Shown piece after piece: positions 1 through 9,237 of a stretch of DNA of 64,000 nt (the first letter of the stretch is position 1; every line of letters begins with the position of its first letter). Where the stretch lies: assembly GCA_021234155.1 (NCBI GenBank), contig JAJEKV010000036.1, positions 12,473,426-12,537,425 on the forward strand. Reading direction: 5' to 3'. The notes under the pieces were generated by a model that searched no databases, had not been told where the DNA came from, and saw only the letters and a list, made by a program, of their open reading frames with translations. This DNA is from Isoetes taiwanensis. Taxonomy: Eukaryota > Streptophyta > Lycopodiopsida > Isoetales > Isoetaceae. The position numbers and the translations under genes were made by a program.

Positions 1-250
1 CTCATAAGGTGCAGAATTGATATAATGGCTTTATAAAGGCACAGGCAAAGAAGCTTCAGATAGGATCAAACGATGCTAGAAACGAAAAAACAGAGACCGT
101 TTATATATAATGAAGAATAAAAATAGGGACGAATACAAATCCAGGGCTAGGCACAAGCTGCAGTTAGGGGCAATTGGTGTGAAACAGAAATGGAGAAAGC
201 CTAAAAACAAAGACTTGGGAGCAAAGGCAGAGCCGAAGATCTAGGATAGG

Positions 251-568
251 CTAAACGGCCATAGAGGAAATAAGGTAGAGCTGAAATAAATAAACCACAA
301 GAAAACATTGTTGGTATAGCCACAAACAGTCAACCGTTAGCATTTTTAAGTAATAGCAACAACCATCAAAACTCAGAACCAACATTGAAGTGTTAGAACA
401 GCCGGCCATGACTCTGATGGGGTAAAGAACTGCAACGCACAAGGGTGCGTGGTCTAGAAGATGCCTAAGAAGGGACCTATCACCAAGCAATTGCCCCTTT
501 ACCAGTTGGCCAAGGGGATAGGGATAAGGCATTGCACATTGCATTCCACTAAAACAGACACTTGACAT
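251..568 (-). CDS. Unidentified 105-residue ORF in the duplicated block
   Basis: I do not recognise this ORF. It is Cys- and Leu-rich, with a hydrophobic C-terminal half that could be taken for membrane segments. The identical protein is encoded in copy B at 59752-60069, but the duplication is too recent for that to count as evidence of selection. It overlaps the end of the chromovirus LTR by a few bases at its start codon. It may be a chance ORF. Confidence 0.15.
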   Translation of the reverse strand: MSSVCFSGMQCAMPYPYPLGQLVKGQLLGDRSLLRHLLDHAPLCVAVLYPIRVMAGCSNTSMLVLSFDGCCYYLKMLTVDCLWLYQQCFLVVYLFQLYLISSMAV

Positions 569-744
569 GGCATGCTATCTCACCACCCAACCACGAGCTC
601 TCAGCCAAAGCACCTTTGCCTGAGGCTCTCCCAGAAGCTACTATATAGCATGCGCCCCCCTTTGGACCAAAAAGCCCTCTTTGGACCATAGGCCATCTTT
701 GGACTAAAGGCCATCTTTGGACTCCACATCCTTAGCATATAGCA
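551..744 (-). repeat. 3' LTR of the chromovirus
   Basis: About 194 bp, matching 4864-5069 and the solo LTR at 60050-60246. On the minus strand it starts TGCTATATGC immediately after the polypurine tract. Its inner part contains short tandem units of the form TTTGGACCAWAGGCC. The far end is placed where the three copies stop resembling each other and is uncertain by a few bases; as called it does not end in CA. Confidence 0.8.
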
Positions 745-757
745 TTCCCCCCCTCTT
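745..757 (-). other. Polypurine tract of the chromovirus
   Basis: On the minus strand the sequence AAGAGGGGGGGAA lies directly before the TG that opens the 3' LTR. This is the expected position and composition for the plus-strand primer of an LTR retrotransposon. Confidence 0.75.
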
Positions 758-959
758 GACATTGCAGCAGTCCTCTGCTGCAAAAGGGTGTCTAAATACC
801 TTTAGCCATCCGAGCATAATCCTTCCTTGGCCCTCACTTAGGCGGCTGGTAGAAGCTTATGCTTGGACTTCCTCTTGTCTCTCGGCTTCCTTTGCTTTCC
901 GATCTTTATATTCCCTAAGAATATGCGGATAAGCTTCTAAAACATTGCACGCACCCATG

Positions 960-2202
960 AAGCGTCCTCCAAAGGTTTGTGGCCGAACTTTACTAAATCT
1001 TGTCTTGAACCACTAGTGGATTTTGTCTTCCAAAATTGTTTCTGATTCTAGAACTTTGGAAATACCAATCAATTGCGGCTCCTTAACCTCTCAATTGGAG
1101 GTAAGTCTTTACCTTGATAAACTTTTAGGAATCATACATTCACTATATCATACATTCACTAACATTGAGGCAATCATAATTGATATGCACTCTCCTTGAC
1201 CACTTATAACTTGAAATGGTCCATGGAAATGGAGTCGACACTTAAGACCTTTCTTGTCGCGCACCTTTCTTAAAGTGTCCTTTATGGATCCTTATCCATA
1301 TCAATCTCCTTTCTTAAAACCATTGGCGATTGCCCTTAGATGATTTCTTTGGCAAAATAATTGAGACATCTCGAATACGAGCTTGAAGCAAGTCCATGAG
1401 ATCCTTATGCTCAATAACTAAATCATCGACATCTGGAACATCCTTACACACTCCAAAAGTATCTTCATGACCCTAACCATAGATCGTCTAAACATGTGTC
1501 ATCTTTATGGTAGGGTGATGGGCATTATTGTATACAAATTCAGCTATAGGCAAATACTCTTTTGAATGACCTTGATGTTCCTTGACAAACCCTCTTCACG
1601 ATGGAACAAATAACCTTGTTCACCACCTCGGGTTGTCCATCAATTTATGAAATAGAGAACCTTAACTTAGTTCCCAAATTTGCATAAGTAATGCCTTCTG
1701 AGAATTTACTAGTATACTTTGTATTGTAATTAGATACAATACCTTTAGGCAACCATGTAGCCTAAGCGTCGTCTTGATAAAAAGCGGACCTACAAAATAA
1801 AGAACATCAACTTATTCAAATTGTCCAAATAACCATCCAATTGCCAATATTCTTGCGAGAACTTGTGGAAAACCCAACAATAACATCTATAGTAATTGGC
1901 ATCCGCCGCTTCATGAATACGTAAGGATAAGCGAACACCAAAGAGGCTTCTTGTTGGCTTTCTTTATCCATTGGCAAGTCACGCAATGACTAATAGGAAT
2001 GAAGACATCTCTCCATAATCGGGCCAAATAAAGTATGGTTCAAGCTTTGCCAAAAGTCAGCCCAACGCCGCGATGACTGCGATAGGTGCATCATGGACTT
2101 CTCTAAGAATAAGTGACCAAAAGTTAGAACAATGCATAGCTTTGGACCTTTATATAAGAACCCATTAAGGATCGTATATCCATATGCATTGCCAACAACC
2201 AA
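960..2202 (-). pseudogene. Chromovirus integrase and C-terminal chromodomain-like remnant
   Basis: Minus-strand frames show, in order, the zinc-binding N-terminal part of integrase at about 1990-2202 (frame starting YTILNGFLYKGPKLC), then core and C-terminal integrase text down to about 1180 with the Ty3-type stretch SYHPQTDGQTEV in degraded form near 1620-1660. A short region near 960-1085 reads PLEDASWV in one frame, the typical second half of a chromodomain. Stops and frameshifts are frequent. A charged, lysine- and glutamate-rich tail follows near 850-930. The chromodomain call rests on one short motif and is less sure than the integrase call. Confidence 0.7.
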
Positions 2203-2298
2203 ATATTCTTATAATCATGGTCGGTGGCATACAATGGCTTCATTTCCTCCAAATGGTTGGATTGTGCTATAGAAGAGAACAAAGCGCATAATGTCTAC

Positions 2299-2499
2299 TT
2301 AAAGCATCGCCACAACATTCTCTTTACGGGATGATAATCCACTAAAAGCAACCCATTGCATTTTGCCTTTCGATAATGTTATGCGTGAAACAATGTGCCT
2401 AATGCTTTGGTGGTTAGTCAAAATATGAGCCGTCGACCCTAAAAGATAGTAAGCCACACTTTCAAAGCATAAATGGCGGAAATTCTTTATCATAAACAC
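2299..2499 (-). pseudogene. Chromovirus RNase H remnant
   Basis: The minus-strand frame reads YLLGSTAHILTNHQSIRHI and then KMQWVAF and KENVVAML. These correspond to the Ty3-type RNase H landmarks: the TDH(K/Q)SL motif, the QxKWL(A)xL motif and the GKENxVADALSR end. The catalytic Asp of the TDH motif is Asn here (TNH). It sits between RT (2748-3260) and integrase (960-2202) in the expected order. Confidence 0.8.
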
Positions 2500-2747
2500 T
2501 ATATCTACTTTAAGGTGTCGGAAAACTTCCGACTTTCATAAGCAATAGGATGACCATCCTGCATCAACATTATTGCCCAAAGCCATACCACTTGCATCAA
2601 CACATAACAAGTAAAGTAGACCAAACTTTGGCAAGCGCGAACAAGAGGATTAACCATGGCATCACGTAAAACTTAGAAAGCAAGCCCGATGATTATGATT
2701 CCATTGGAAAGGAACATCTTTTCATAGCAACAAATATAAATCTGAAG

Positions 2748-3260
2748 CTAAAAGCGAGCAAAATTCTGTACAAACTTTCTATAGTAGCTGCATAAACCCA
2801 GAAAGGAACGCAATCGACAAGCTGAAGTAGATGCACGAGGCCAATCCACAATTGCTTGTACCTTACTGGGATCAACTTTAAGACCCTCAGCGCAAACAAT
2901 ATGACCCAAATATTCAATTTCCGATTGGAAAAAGATATTTTTCTTAGGAGTAAGAGTAATAGACTCCTCCCTTAACCGACGAAAAACCTCCCGCAAATGC
3001 AAGTAATGATCTTCCTCGGTCTTACTAAAAAAACCAATATGTCATCAAAGAAAACAACAACATAAACGCCATGCACATCTTCAAGTATTTGCCCCATTAG
3101 CCTTGCAAAAGAAAGGCGCATTTGTAAGTCAAATGGCATGACCAAAAAAAAAACTCATAGTGTCAAATGTTATGCGAAACACGGTCTTATGCACATCTTG
3201 GGTGCAACTTCAAGTTACCAACACGGGACTTAAGATCAAGATGACTAAAAACTTTGGCAC
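2748..3260 (-). pseudogene. Chromovirus reverse transcriptase remnant
   Basis: The largest open part (2748-3002) encodes the RT thumb/connection, with IEYLGHIVCAEGLKVDPSKV and FLGLCSYYRKFVQNFARF, both hallmarks of Ty3/gypsy pol. Upstream frames (about 3010-3260) give YVVVFFDD, the catalytic (Y)xDD box with its flank, then a degraded PFDLQMR (cf. PFGLTNA), HYEFF, and FSHLDLKS. The parts lie in different frames and are separated by small indels. The gene belongs to the 551-5069 element. Confidence 0.9.
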
Positions 3261-4849
3261 CTTGGAACTTTGGCGCAAGAAACTATCCTTTTCCTTGACC
3301 AACAAGGCAGAGCAAGGTGAAAAACTATAAGCGGAACAATCCGGCTTGAAGGAACTCATCAAGCTGGCGCTAAATCTTTGTTTGTTGGCCATGCATTCTC
3401 AAGAAGGAGCTTGATTAGGCAATTCTTGTCCGGGAAAGAAGACAAAATATTGCAAAAGGCGGTTTGACACTCATTCAATGGAGATGCACTAGATTAAGGG
3501 CTTAAAACCACCAACTACGAGCGAGTTTTCATTGCCAAACATTTTAAACTATTGGAATGGGGTTAGAAGAATTTTTTTTTTTTTTCAACAACTTCAAAGG
3601 GCTCCTCCCGCTAGCCAAAGGACCAAGGTACTAGTAACCCAATCAACTAAGCGATTAAACTTCGTAACACCCATTCCTTGGTGACAACCTAAGCATCACC
3701 AACCACAAGCTGCACACTAGAGGGAGACTACCACGCATTACAAGACCAAATAAAAGACTAAGAAAGACAACTAAGTCTTATTGACCTTGAGGATATTGTG
3801 GATCTAAGAGATAACTCGGGCAATCCAAAACACAAATCCTCTACTTACCCTATGCTCATGCCACTTTTTCCCCTTTGTCCTTGAGAATAGACATATAATA
3901 TGTTCTATGTCTCAAAGGAAGCATCAATGGAAACATGAGGGTCTTTGGTGTGAGAGAATAGTCAAAAATTGGTACCAACTATCATGTCTTCTTTGAAGCA
4001 TGGGCTTTTGAGTTATGCGACAACCAACATGCTTGACCTTAATATAGGCGTGCTATTATTGTCTTTGTAGGCACTAAGGGCCCCTTTGGTATATAAAGCA
4101 CCACAATCAATACTCGTGCTATTATTATCTTTTGTACAATAAAGGCCCCCTTTATTGACATCCTCTATGTGCCTTTATTTCGATCTTTTTAATTTTTATC
4201 TTCATGTCATATCTTTTTAAAGTTATGGCAAGTCCTAATTGTTAGCTTTGAAGACTCATAAAAAGGCGTCTTTGGCCTAGACTATTCCTTATGAATTAGG
4301 CTACCCCTTTGCCATCAAAGAAATACTTTGCCACCAAAAGGAATCGTGCCCTTAAGTTTTTTTTTTTTAACCAATAGAGGCTCCCCTTTGTGGACAATCT
4401 GTTTCTCGCCTTTATCCATAGCAGCTAACTTTTTTCTTTTATGTCATGAGGTAACTTTCATGGCATATACTTGTTCTAGAGTGTGTCGTCTAAATGAGAT
4501 ATGGCCTTGGCCTTGGCCTTGGCCGTTTCCTTATCTATACCATTAACATCCACACATTCCTTAAGATTATTGTCTTTTTAAGAATATCGCCACAAGGTCA
4601 TAAACCAAGGGACATATTTTAAAGTACTTTAAGACAAAAACCTCATTATCTTACATGCATAGCCCCTATGCTTGCCAAGACCGAACTCAGCTACAAAGCA
4701 TAGCCTAGCCATACTAGAATTCATACTCGTTGTGCCAAAACACAAAGTCGGGATCCACAAAATCCACATGAGAACAACCATGAGTATGCCTTGCTTGGAG
4801 TTACTTGTGTAAGCACCAATCCCATCTCTAATGGAACACCATGAAACCT
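3261..4849 (-). other. Leader, gag and protease interval of the chromovirus, unresolved
   Basis: By position this should hold the 5' leader, gag and protease. I could not identify a zinc knuckle or a protease DSG motif in any frame. The interval has a T-tract near 4349, a short (GGCCTT)n run at 4502-4524 and an A/T tract near 3570. ORFs are short and unconvincing. Confidence 0.4.
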
Positions 4850-4863
4850 AATGCTCGATACCA
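4850..4863 (-). other. Primer binding site, initiator tRNA-Met type
   Basis: The minus strand reads TGGTATCGAGCATTAG directly inside the 5' LTR. Plant LTR elements primed by initiator tRNA-Met normally show TGGTATCAGAGC. The only difference is CAG reduced to CG, the same lesion seen elsewhere in this window. Confidence 0.8.
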
Positions 4864-5069
4864 CTAAAGCGGACACTTGACATGGCATGCTATCTCACCA
4901 CCCAACCACGGCTCTCGGCCAAAGCACCCTTGCCCCGAGGCTCTCCCAGAGCTACTATATAGCATGCACGCCCCCTTTGGTCCTTCTTTGGACCAAAAGC
5001 CCTCTTTGGACCATAGGCCATCTTTGGACTAAAGGCCATCTTTGGACTCCACATCCTTAGCATATAGCA
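4864..5069 (-). repeat. 5' LTR of the chromovirus
   Basis: About 206 bp, matching the 3' LTR at 551-744. It opens with TGCTATATGC on the minus strand and is followed by the tRNA-Met primer site. The LTRs differ by several substitutions and small indels, partly at CAG sites, so a divergence-based age would be unreliable without re-sequencing. Confidence 0.85.
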
Positions 5070-5081
5070 GGCGCGGGTGGG

Positions 5082-5282
5082 TCATAAACCGCGGCCATGG
5101 CAAGGATCCAAAAGGCGGCGACCCAAAAGGCTGGCCATGCCTTGCACGAGCTCAGTTAGGCTGATCAAGCAGATGAACTTGTCTGCCGAGCAGATGGATA
5201 AATTTTCATAGCGCTCCCTGTCACTTTGTCGTTTTCTCTCTCTATATTCCTCAAATCGAGCTTGTTCCCATACTTTTAGCAC
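5082..5282 (-). CDS. Charged, possibly coiled ORF next to the chromovirus
   Basis: The ORF reads EEYRERKRQSDRERYENLS near its N-terminus, then a more hydrophobic stretch. It is shared with copy B (60206-60457), where it runs on into solo-LTR sequence. I do not recognise the family. It lies between the LTR and the Helitron start and could be an exon of an older gene; no start or splice context supports it strongly. Confidence 0.25.
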   Translation of the reverse strand: MLKVWEQARFEEYRERKRQSDRERYENLSICSADKFICLISLTELVQGMASLLGRRLLDPCHGRGL

Positions 5283-6057
5283 TATTTTATTATTCTCGTC
5301 CTTGACACTTAAATGCCAACACCCATCCTGTACAATGATGCACTACAGCAAACATCTATCTATCTATCTATATCTATATATAGTAATAAAAGCAAAATGA
5401 TAGTGTAATGCGAGCATCTCGGCCAGATTAATTTTTTATTTTAATTTCATCCCTTTGATTTCTGGTTTTTTTTTCACAACTTCGCCCTTCCTATTTTACG
5501 TAAAGCGGCTTAGTACGCCATGGTCTTCTCGGTAGTGCCCCTCCAAAAGGCATGACAAACCAAATTGTTAAACCTTTGTTGCGGTGGTTCGGATCTCACA
5601 ATGGCACCTTACAACCCAATGGGAGACCCCGCAAGAAAACCTCAGGTAAGTTACGCTATTCGGGGCTTATTTTAGCCCGATTATTGGTGTTTCAAGGTCC
5701 CAAATCGAAAATTGCTACGTCTAATCGCCCAAAACATGAGGAGCCCACGGGTGTCTTAATTAGGCATGTTTATAGAAAATTTTGAGAAGCCTTTATTCAT
5801 TTACGGAGTCGGAATTATGATTCTTCCCATAAATCGAGCCTCAGAGAATCAAATCAGGCTTCTCAACCCTTTTTAATCTAATGGGCTTCAATATTTTGCA
5901 ATCAAGACTGCATTCATAAGTCTTCTAAGCAAGGTACATAGGTAAATGCACCCACAAGATGATTATGAGTGCAAATTTATTGTTCTTGCAACCACGAGAT
6001 CTTTATCTTGTTGGCCTCGGAGGTCCTTTCAGCAGTTCAATCATTGCATCTTGTGAG

Positions 6058-7008
6058 AGGAAAGTAGAAAATGAACCCCCGGAAGTTTCTTTAGCTAAAG
6101 GTCATTGGGTTAAGCTCATTTGCGGAGCAAGCTTTGAGTTAAGAAACATAATATATTTGATGAATTTCTCATTCCTAGAAGGGACTTTCACAGCAGTAAA
6201 GTAGTCCTGCAATAATTCTAACTTAAAAAAGGATTTTCGGAGACATTTTTTTTGAGGAGGGAAGTGAAACATATAATAGCAAAAATAGCGGTGGTGCATT
6301 GAAGATTACGTTCTTTGGAGGCACTAAAGAAATGGTGGTTAGTATTTCATTCCATTCAAGAGGTTATCACGGTTGCATACAAAGGCGTGTATGAAGACAC
6401 ATAAATTTTGGGGAAAATCTATATATAGTATATGTGCATAAACCCGATGTAGGACATACACTCTGTCACCTAAAAAATTAATGCGGCTAGGTACTTTAAG
6501 CTGCTAATAGGCTTTTAAGCTTTTGCAAATTCTTTGGTATTGGAGCATGTAAGGTGACGATAAGAATAGTTATTACCAATATGGTTGCCCTATGATGCTT
6601 TTGTGGTGTAACAACAAAGAAAATTCTTCAATAATAGCTGATATTTATGTAGAAAGTCTAATGCTCTTTATGGCTAATTCCTAACTATAAGATTTGGTCC
6701 TGAATGATGTTATCAATAACTAATAGGTTTTCCATGCATGATGTTATTGATGTGAGGAACTTTTGTCGTTAATCTATTCCCTTCTTTGGTGGTAAGTTCA
6801 CGGATGTGTATGTTATTCTTGCTTCTTAAAAACTATGGATATTAGCGCTTCTTAAAGCTGTGATTCATTATTCTCAAGTGTTGTGATATGCCCATTTTTA
6901 TATATTAATTTACGCTTTTGGACAATGTCGGTCGATTGCATTGGTATGCGGTCTGTGAATCTGGCGATTATAAGCCTTTGTCATAGATGGAATAGACATA
7001 GCTAGCAA
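6058..7008 (+). pseudogene. Captured LdpA-like gene fragment, copy A (two exons)
   Basis: The first exon (about 6058-6137) encodes GHWVKLICGASFE and ends at a plausible GTTAAG donor. The second (about 6932-7008) corresponds, in copy B, to CIDCAA and ADLAVISAVIDGID. Together these match the N-terminal part of the LdpA family (cyanobacterial light-dependent period protein and its plant plastid-type homologues), recalled as WVKLICGAS...GxDCIDxAADPAV. Intron sequence lies between, so the capture was genomic. In copy A the second exon is scrambled at every CAG/CTG. No iron-sulfur half of LdpA is visible. It is a fragment inside the Helitron, not a working gene. Confidence 0.6.
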
Positions 7009-7320
7009 ACTTACTTTAAGCACCGGTAGTGTTTTGTATCAACGATGATGAAGATGTACACTTGGAGCTACTTATTTGCATAATATATGAGCTTTCATCT
7101 TTGCAAATTATGTTTATTTCATATCTGTCATATCTGTCAAAGGAAATGTGAAAGGAGTATATCTGCCTGTGAATGATGGTGCATCATGAGCTAAAGTCTA
7201 GGCCTACCCCAGGCTCCATGTGCATTCACAACCTGGCCATGCAGCAAGTCCAATGGCAAATGTAGTATAAAAATGCATTAGGTAGACGTCGAGAATCATC
7301 GAGAAAAATGGGAAGCAGGC

Positions 7321-7425
7321 CAATTCTAAAGTGGTCCAGTTTTGTGTTGAGTGGGATATGCATGAAGATCTAAATTCTAAAGTGGTGCAGTTTTGCGTTG
7401 AGTGGGATATTCATGAAGATCTAAC
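7321..7425 (+). repeat. Tandem duplication of a 52-bp unit
   Basis: Two adjacent units starting AATTCTAAAGTGG and ending GAAGATCTAA. The same pair exists in copy B near 62500-62605, so the tandem predates the large duplication. Confidence 0.9.
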
Positions 7426-8064
7426 CAAACAAGACTCTAACATCACGAAATATTTCTCCACTTTCATCTCTGAGAACTAAAGGTTTAGAGGTGATAGATT
7501 TTTACATTTCAAGTGGCGGTAGTTAGGTTTTTCAAGATCTCTACAGCGTATCGTTAATCGTAGCATTTTACACCCGAATATGCTCTCTCCTTGATTAATC
7601 TAAATATTTGAATTCTTTGAAATCTGAAAAAATATCACGGGTTCCACCAACCACCAAGTCTCCACTGCGACAAGCCATTGCTTGCCAAAATTTAAAATAT
7701 TATAAGCGAGGTTGAGGCGCTATATTTGAGTTCTTAAAGATGGTTTCAAGTAGTGCGTTATTTTCTTGAGGTAACTAAGATAAAGATAACATATCTATAT
7801 TTTTGCTTACGCTTTGTTTGTGCGGATTAACGTGCTTTTGTTTGATATTCTTTTGCATTTCTCAGGTCTTCTTTGCCATTGTTTGATAACTATGCCTTTT
7901 AGATAAACACTATCACGGAGGTATGTTTTTTATCGAGCAAATTGTTTAAGCTCCTTAAGTGGAGTAGCAATCCATAGGATTTCTGTCTGGCTGAGTTTTA
8001 GAATTTTTTTTTAATAGAGCATGTGTTGGAGCTGAAAGATCAAGTGCTGTTAAGGCTTATTGGT

Positions 8065-8200
8065 TTGCATGCCTATATGTATGCCTATATGGTTTGATTG
8101 ACGACAATGAATGAGGTAGAGAAGGCTTATTGGGGCATTTAGTTTCTACTTCTAATATGTATGCCTATATGGTTTGATTGACATGACAATGAATGAGGTG
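8065..8200 (+). repeat. Imperfect direct repeat around TATGCCTATATGGTTTGATTG
   Basis: The phrase TATGCCTATATGGTTTGA, followed by a conserved GACAATGAATGAGGT, occurs twice about 75 bp apart. Copy B has the same arrangement near 63257-63390. Confidence 0.85.
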
Positions 8201-8970
8201 GGAGCTTTAAATAAGTCTATTGTTTACGCATTCTGGTCCACATAGGCTTAAATATTTCCCTCTCTGTTTTGGCACATTTGCTCCAGTTTTTTTATTTGCA
8301 GAAGGATGATGTTTTAATTTAGGGCATAACATTCAGTATGCTATGCATGTAGCACAATATTTGAATATTTGTTTTAGTTTGTACGAAAAATAGCAAGTGG
8401 CTTTAGTTGATATGTGGAAAATGCGGTGATCGCCATTGGACCCACTTTACTTGACATTATTTTGAGCGAATTTGTTAGATCATTGCATTTTAGAGAAACA
8501 AATAAAAAACAAATGATTTTATCCCTTTTGGGATTTTTCCATTATCATTAACAAGTGGCTTTTGTTTTGCTTCAACATTACTGGGTTAAGTCTAACTCCC
8601 TCTTTATTTCATCTCATAAAAGAGGAAGAGAAGTGAAGTGAAGTTGGGAGGAGAGGATCCCTCATGCCCTTAATGGCAAGAAAGTACAAGAACAAGATAG
8701 GTCATATGGGCATGTCGAAATTCCAATTATACACATCAAGAAAAAGTTCGCGGCAACTTTGTTGAAATGTATCTGAGAAATATCAAAGTGGGAAGCCTTT
8801 TATGGTTTATGCGATTAAGGTGGCTCGTTAGTTGTTCAATTAATTGGGTGGCTTAATGGATGGTGCACACAACACATGGAGAAGAGATTAGTTTTCACGG
8901 GGACAAGTAGATGCAAGTCTCTTGCACAATAGGAACAATTTATTCCTCTTTCCCATGGGTAAAGCAATTA

Positions 8971-9237
8971 TTAATTACGTAAATCAGATTGATATCCATT
9001 AGTGAGCAAGCTTGATTTTTGTGTTGCCACTTCCATCATAGGGGCAAAACACTTAATATCCCATACATGGAATTGTGCAGACGGATCCATTCTTCTTCGC
9101 CAAGCTATACGCCATAGCAAGAATGTTTGAAAAGGTCCAGCGGTTTCAAAAATGCCTTCAATAGAAATGGAGTGTTTGAGTTCTAGAGGCGCAAAGTCAG
9201 GTAGGCGGATCTTTGTCTTGACCTTTTCATGGAACAT
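8971..9237 (-). CDS. Unidentified 88-residue ORF inside the Helitron
   Basis: The composition looks protein-like: a basic start (KVKTKIRLPDF), then SIEGIFETAGPFQTFLLW and a WRRR patch. I do not recognise a family. It may be an exon captured by the Helitron from the opposite strand. The rest of the interval 7.8-11.5 kb holds short duplications (9585-9730; 9897-9945 versus 10067-10115) and no recognised gene. Confidence 0.25.
   Translation of the reverse strand: MFHEKVKTKIRLPDFAPLELKHSISIEGIFETAGPFQTFLLWRIAWRRRMDPSAQFHVWDIKCFAPMMEVATQKSSLLTNGYQSDLRN

Larger units (their letters stand above)
551..5069 (-). mobile_element. Degenerate Ty3/gypsy chromovirus with both LTRs
   Basis: An LTR retrotransposon on the minus strand. 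Reading right to left: 5' LTR (4864-5069), PBS (4850-4863), an unresolved leader/gag/protease part, then reverse transcriptase, RNase H, integrase, a chromodomain-like end, PPT (745-757) and 3' LTR (551-744). The order RT-RNaseH-integrase-chromodomain is that of plant chromoviruses. All coding parts are split by stops and frameshifts, so it cannot be autonomous as called. Copy B of the duplication holds only a solo LTR at the same place. I could not find a convincing target-site duplication. Confidence 0.9.
1..8820 (+). repeat. Left copy (A) of a large direct duplication
   Basis: This stretch recurs in the same orientation at 59501-64000. Position 1 corresponds to 59501 and position 8820 to the right window edge. 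The offset is 59500 on the left and about 55180 after position 5070, because copy A contains about 4.3 kb of chromovirus that copy B lacks. Apart from that insertion the copies are collinear and close to identical; most differences from 5.4 to 8.8 kb fall at CAG/CTG sites. The repeat probably extends past both window edges. It could be a segmental duplication or an unresolved assembly duplication; the sequence alone cannot decide. Confidence 0.95.

Noticed and set aside
541-560. Target-site duplication of the chromovirus
   Set aside because: The flanks outside the LTRs (ATTCC on the left; GGCGC in A or AGAAC in B on the right) do not match. The right flank is at a CAG lesion, so the test is inconclusive.
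5400-8820. Cytosine deamination or repeat-induced mutation as the source of the CAG/CTG differences
   Set aside because: Deamination gives C to T and G to A changes. Here the changes are mainly gains of CG, substitutions such as CTG to ACG, and single-base losses.
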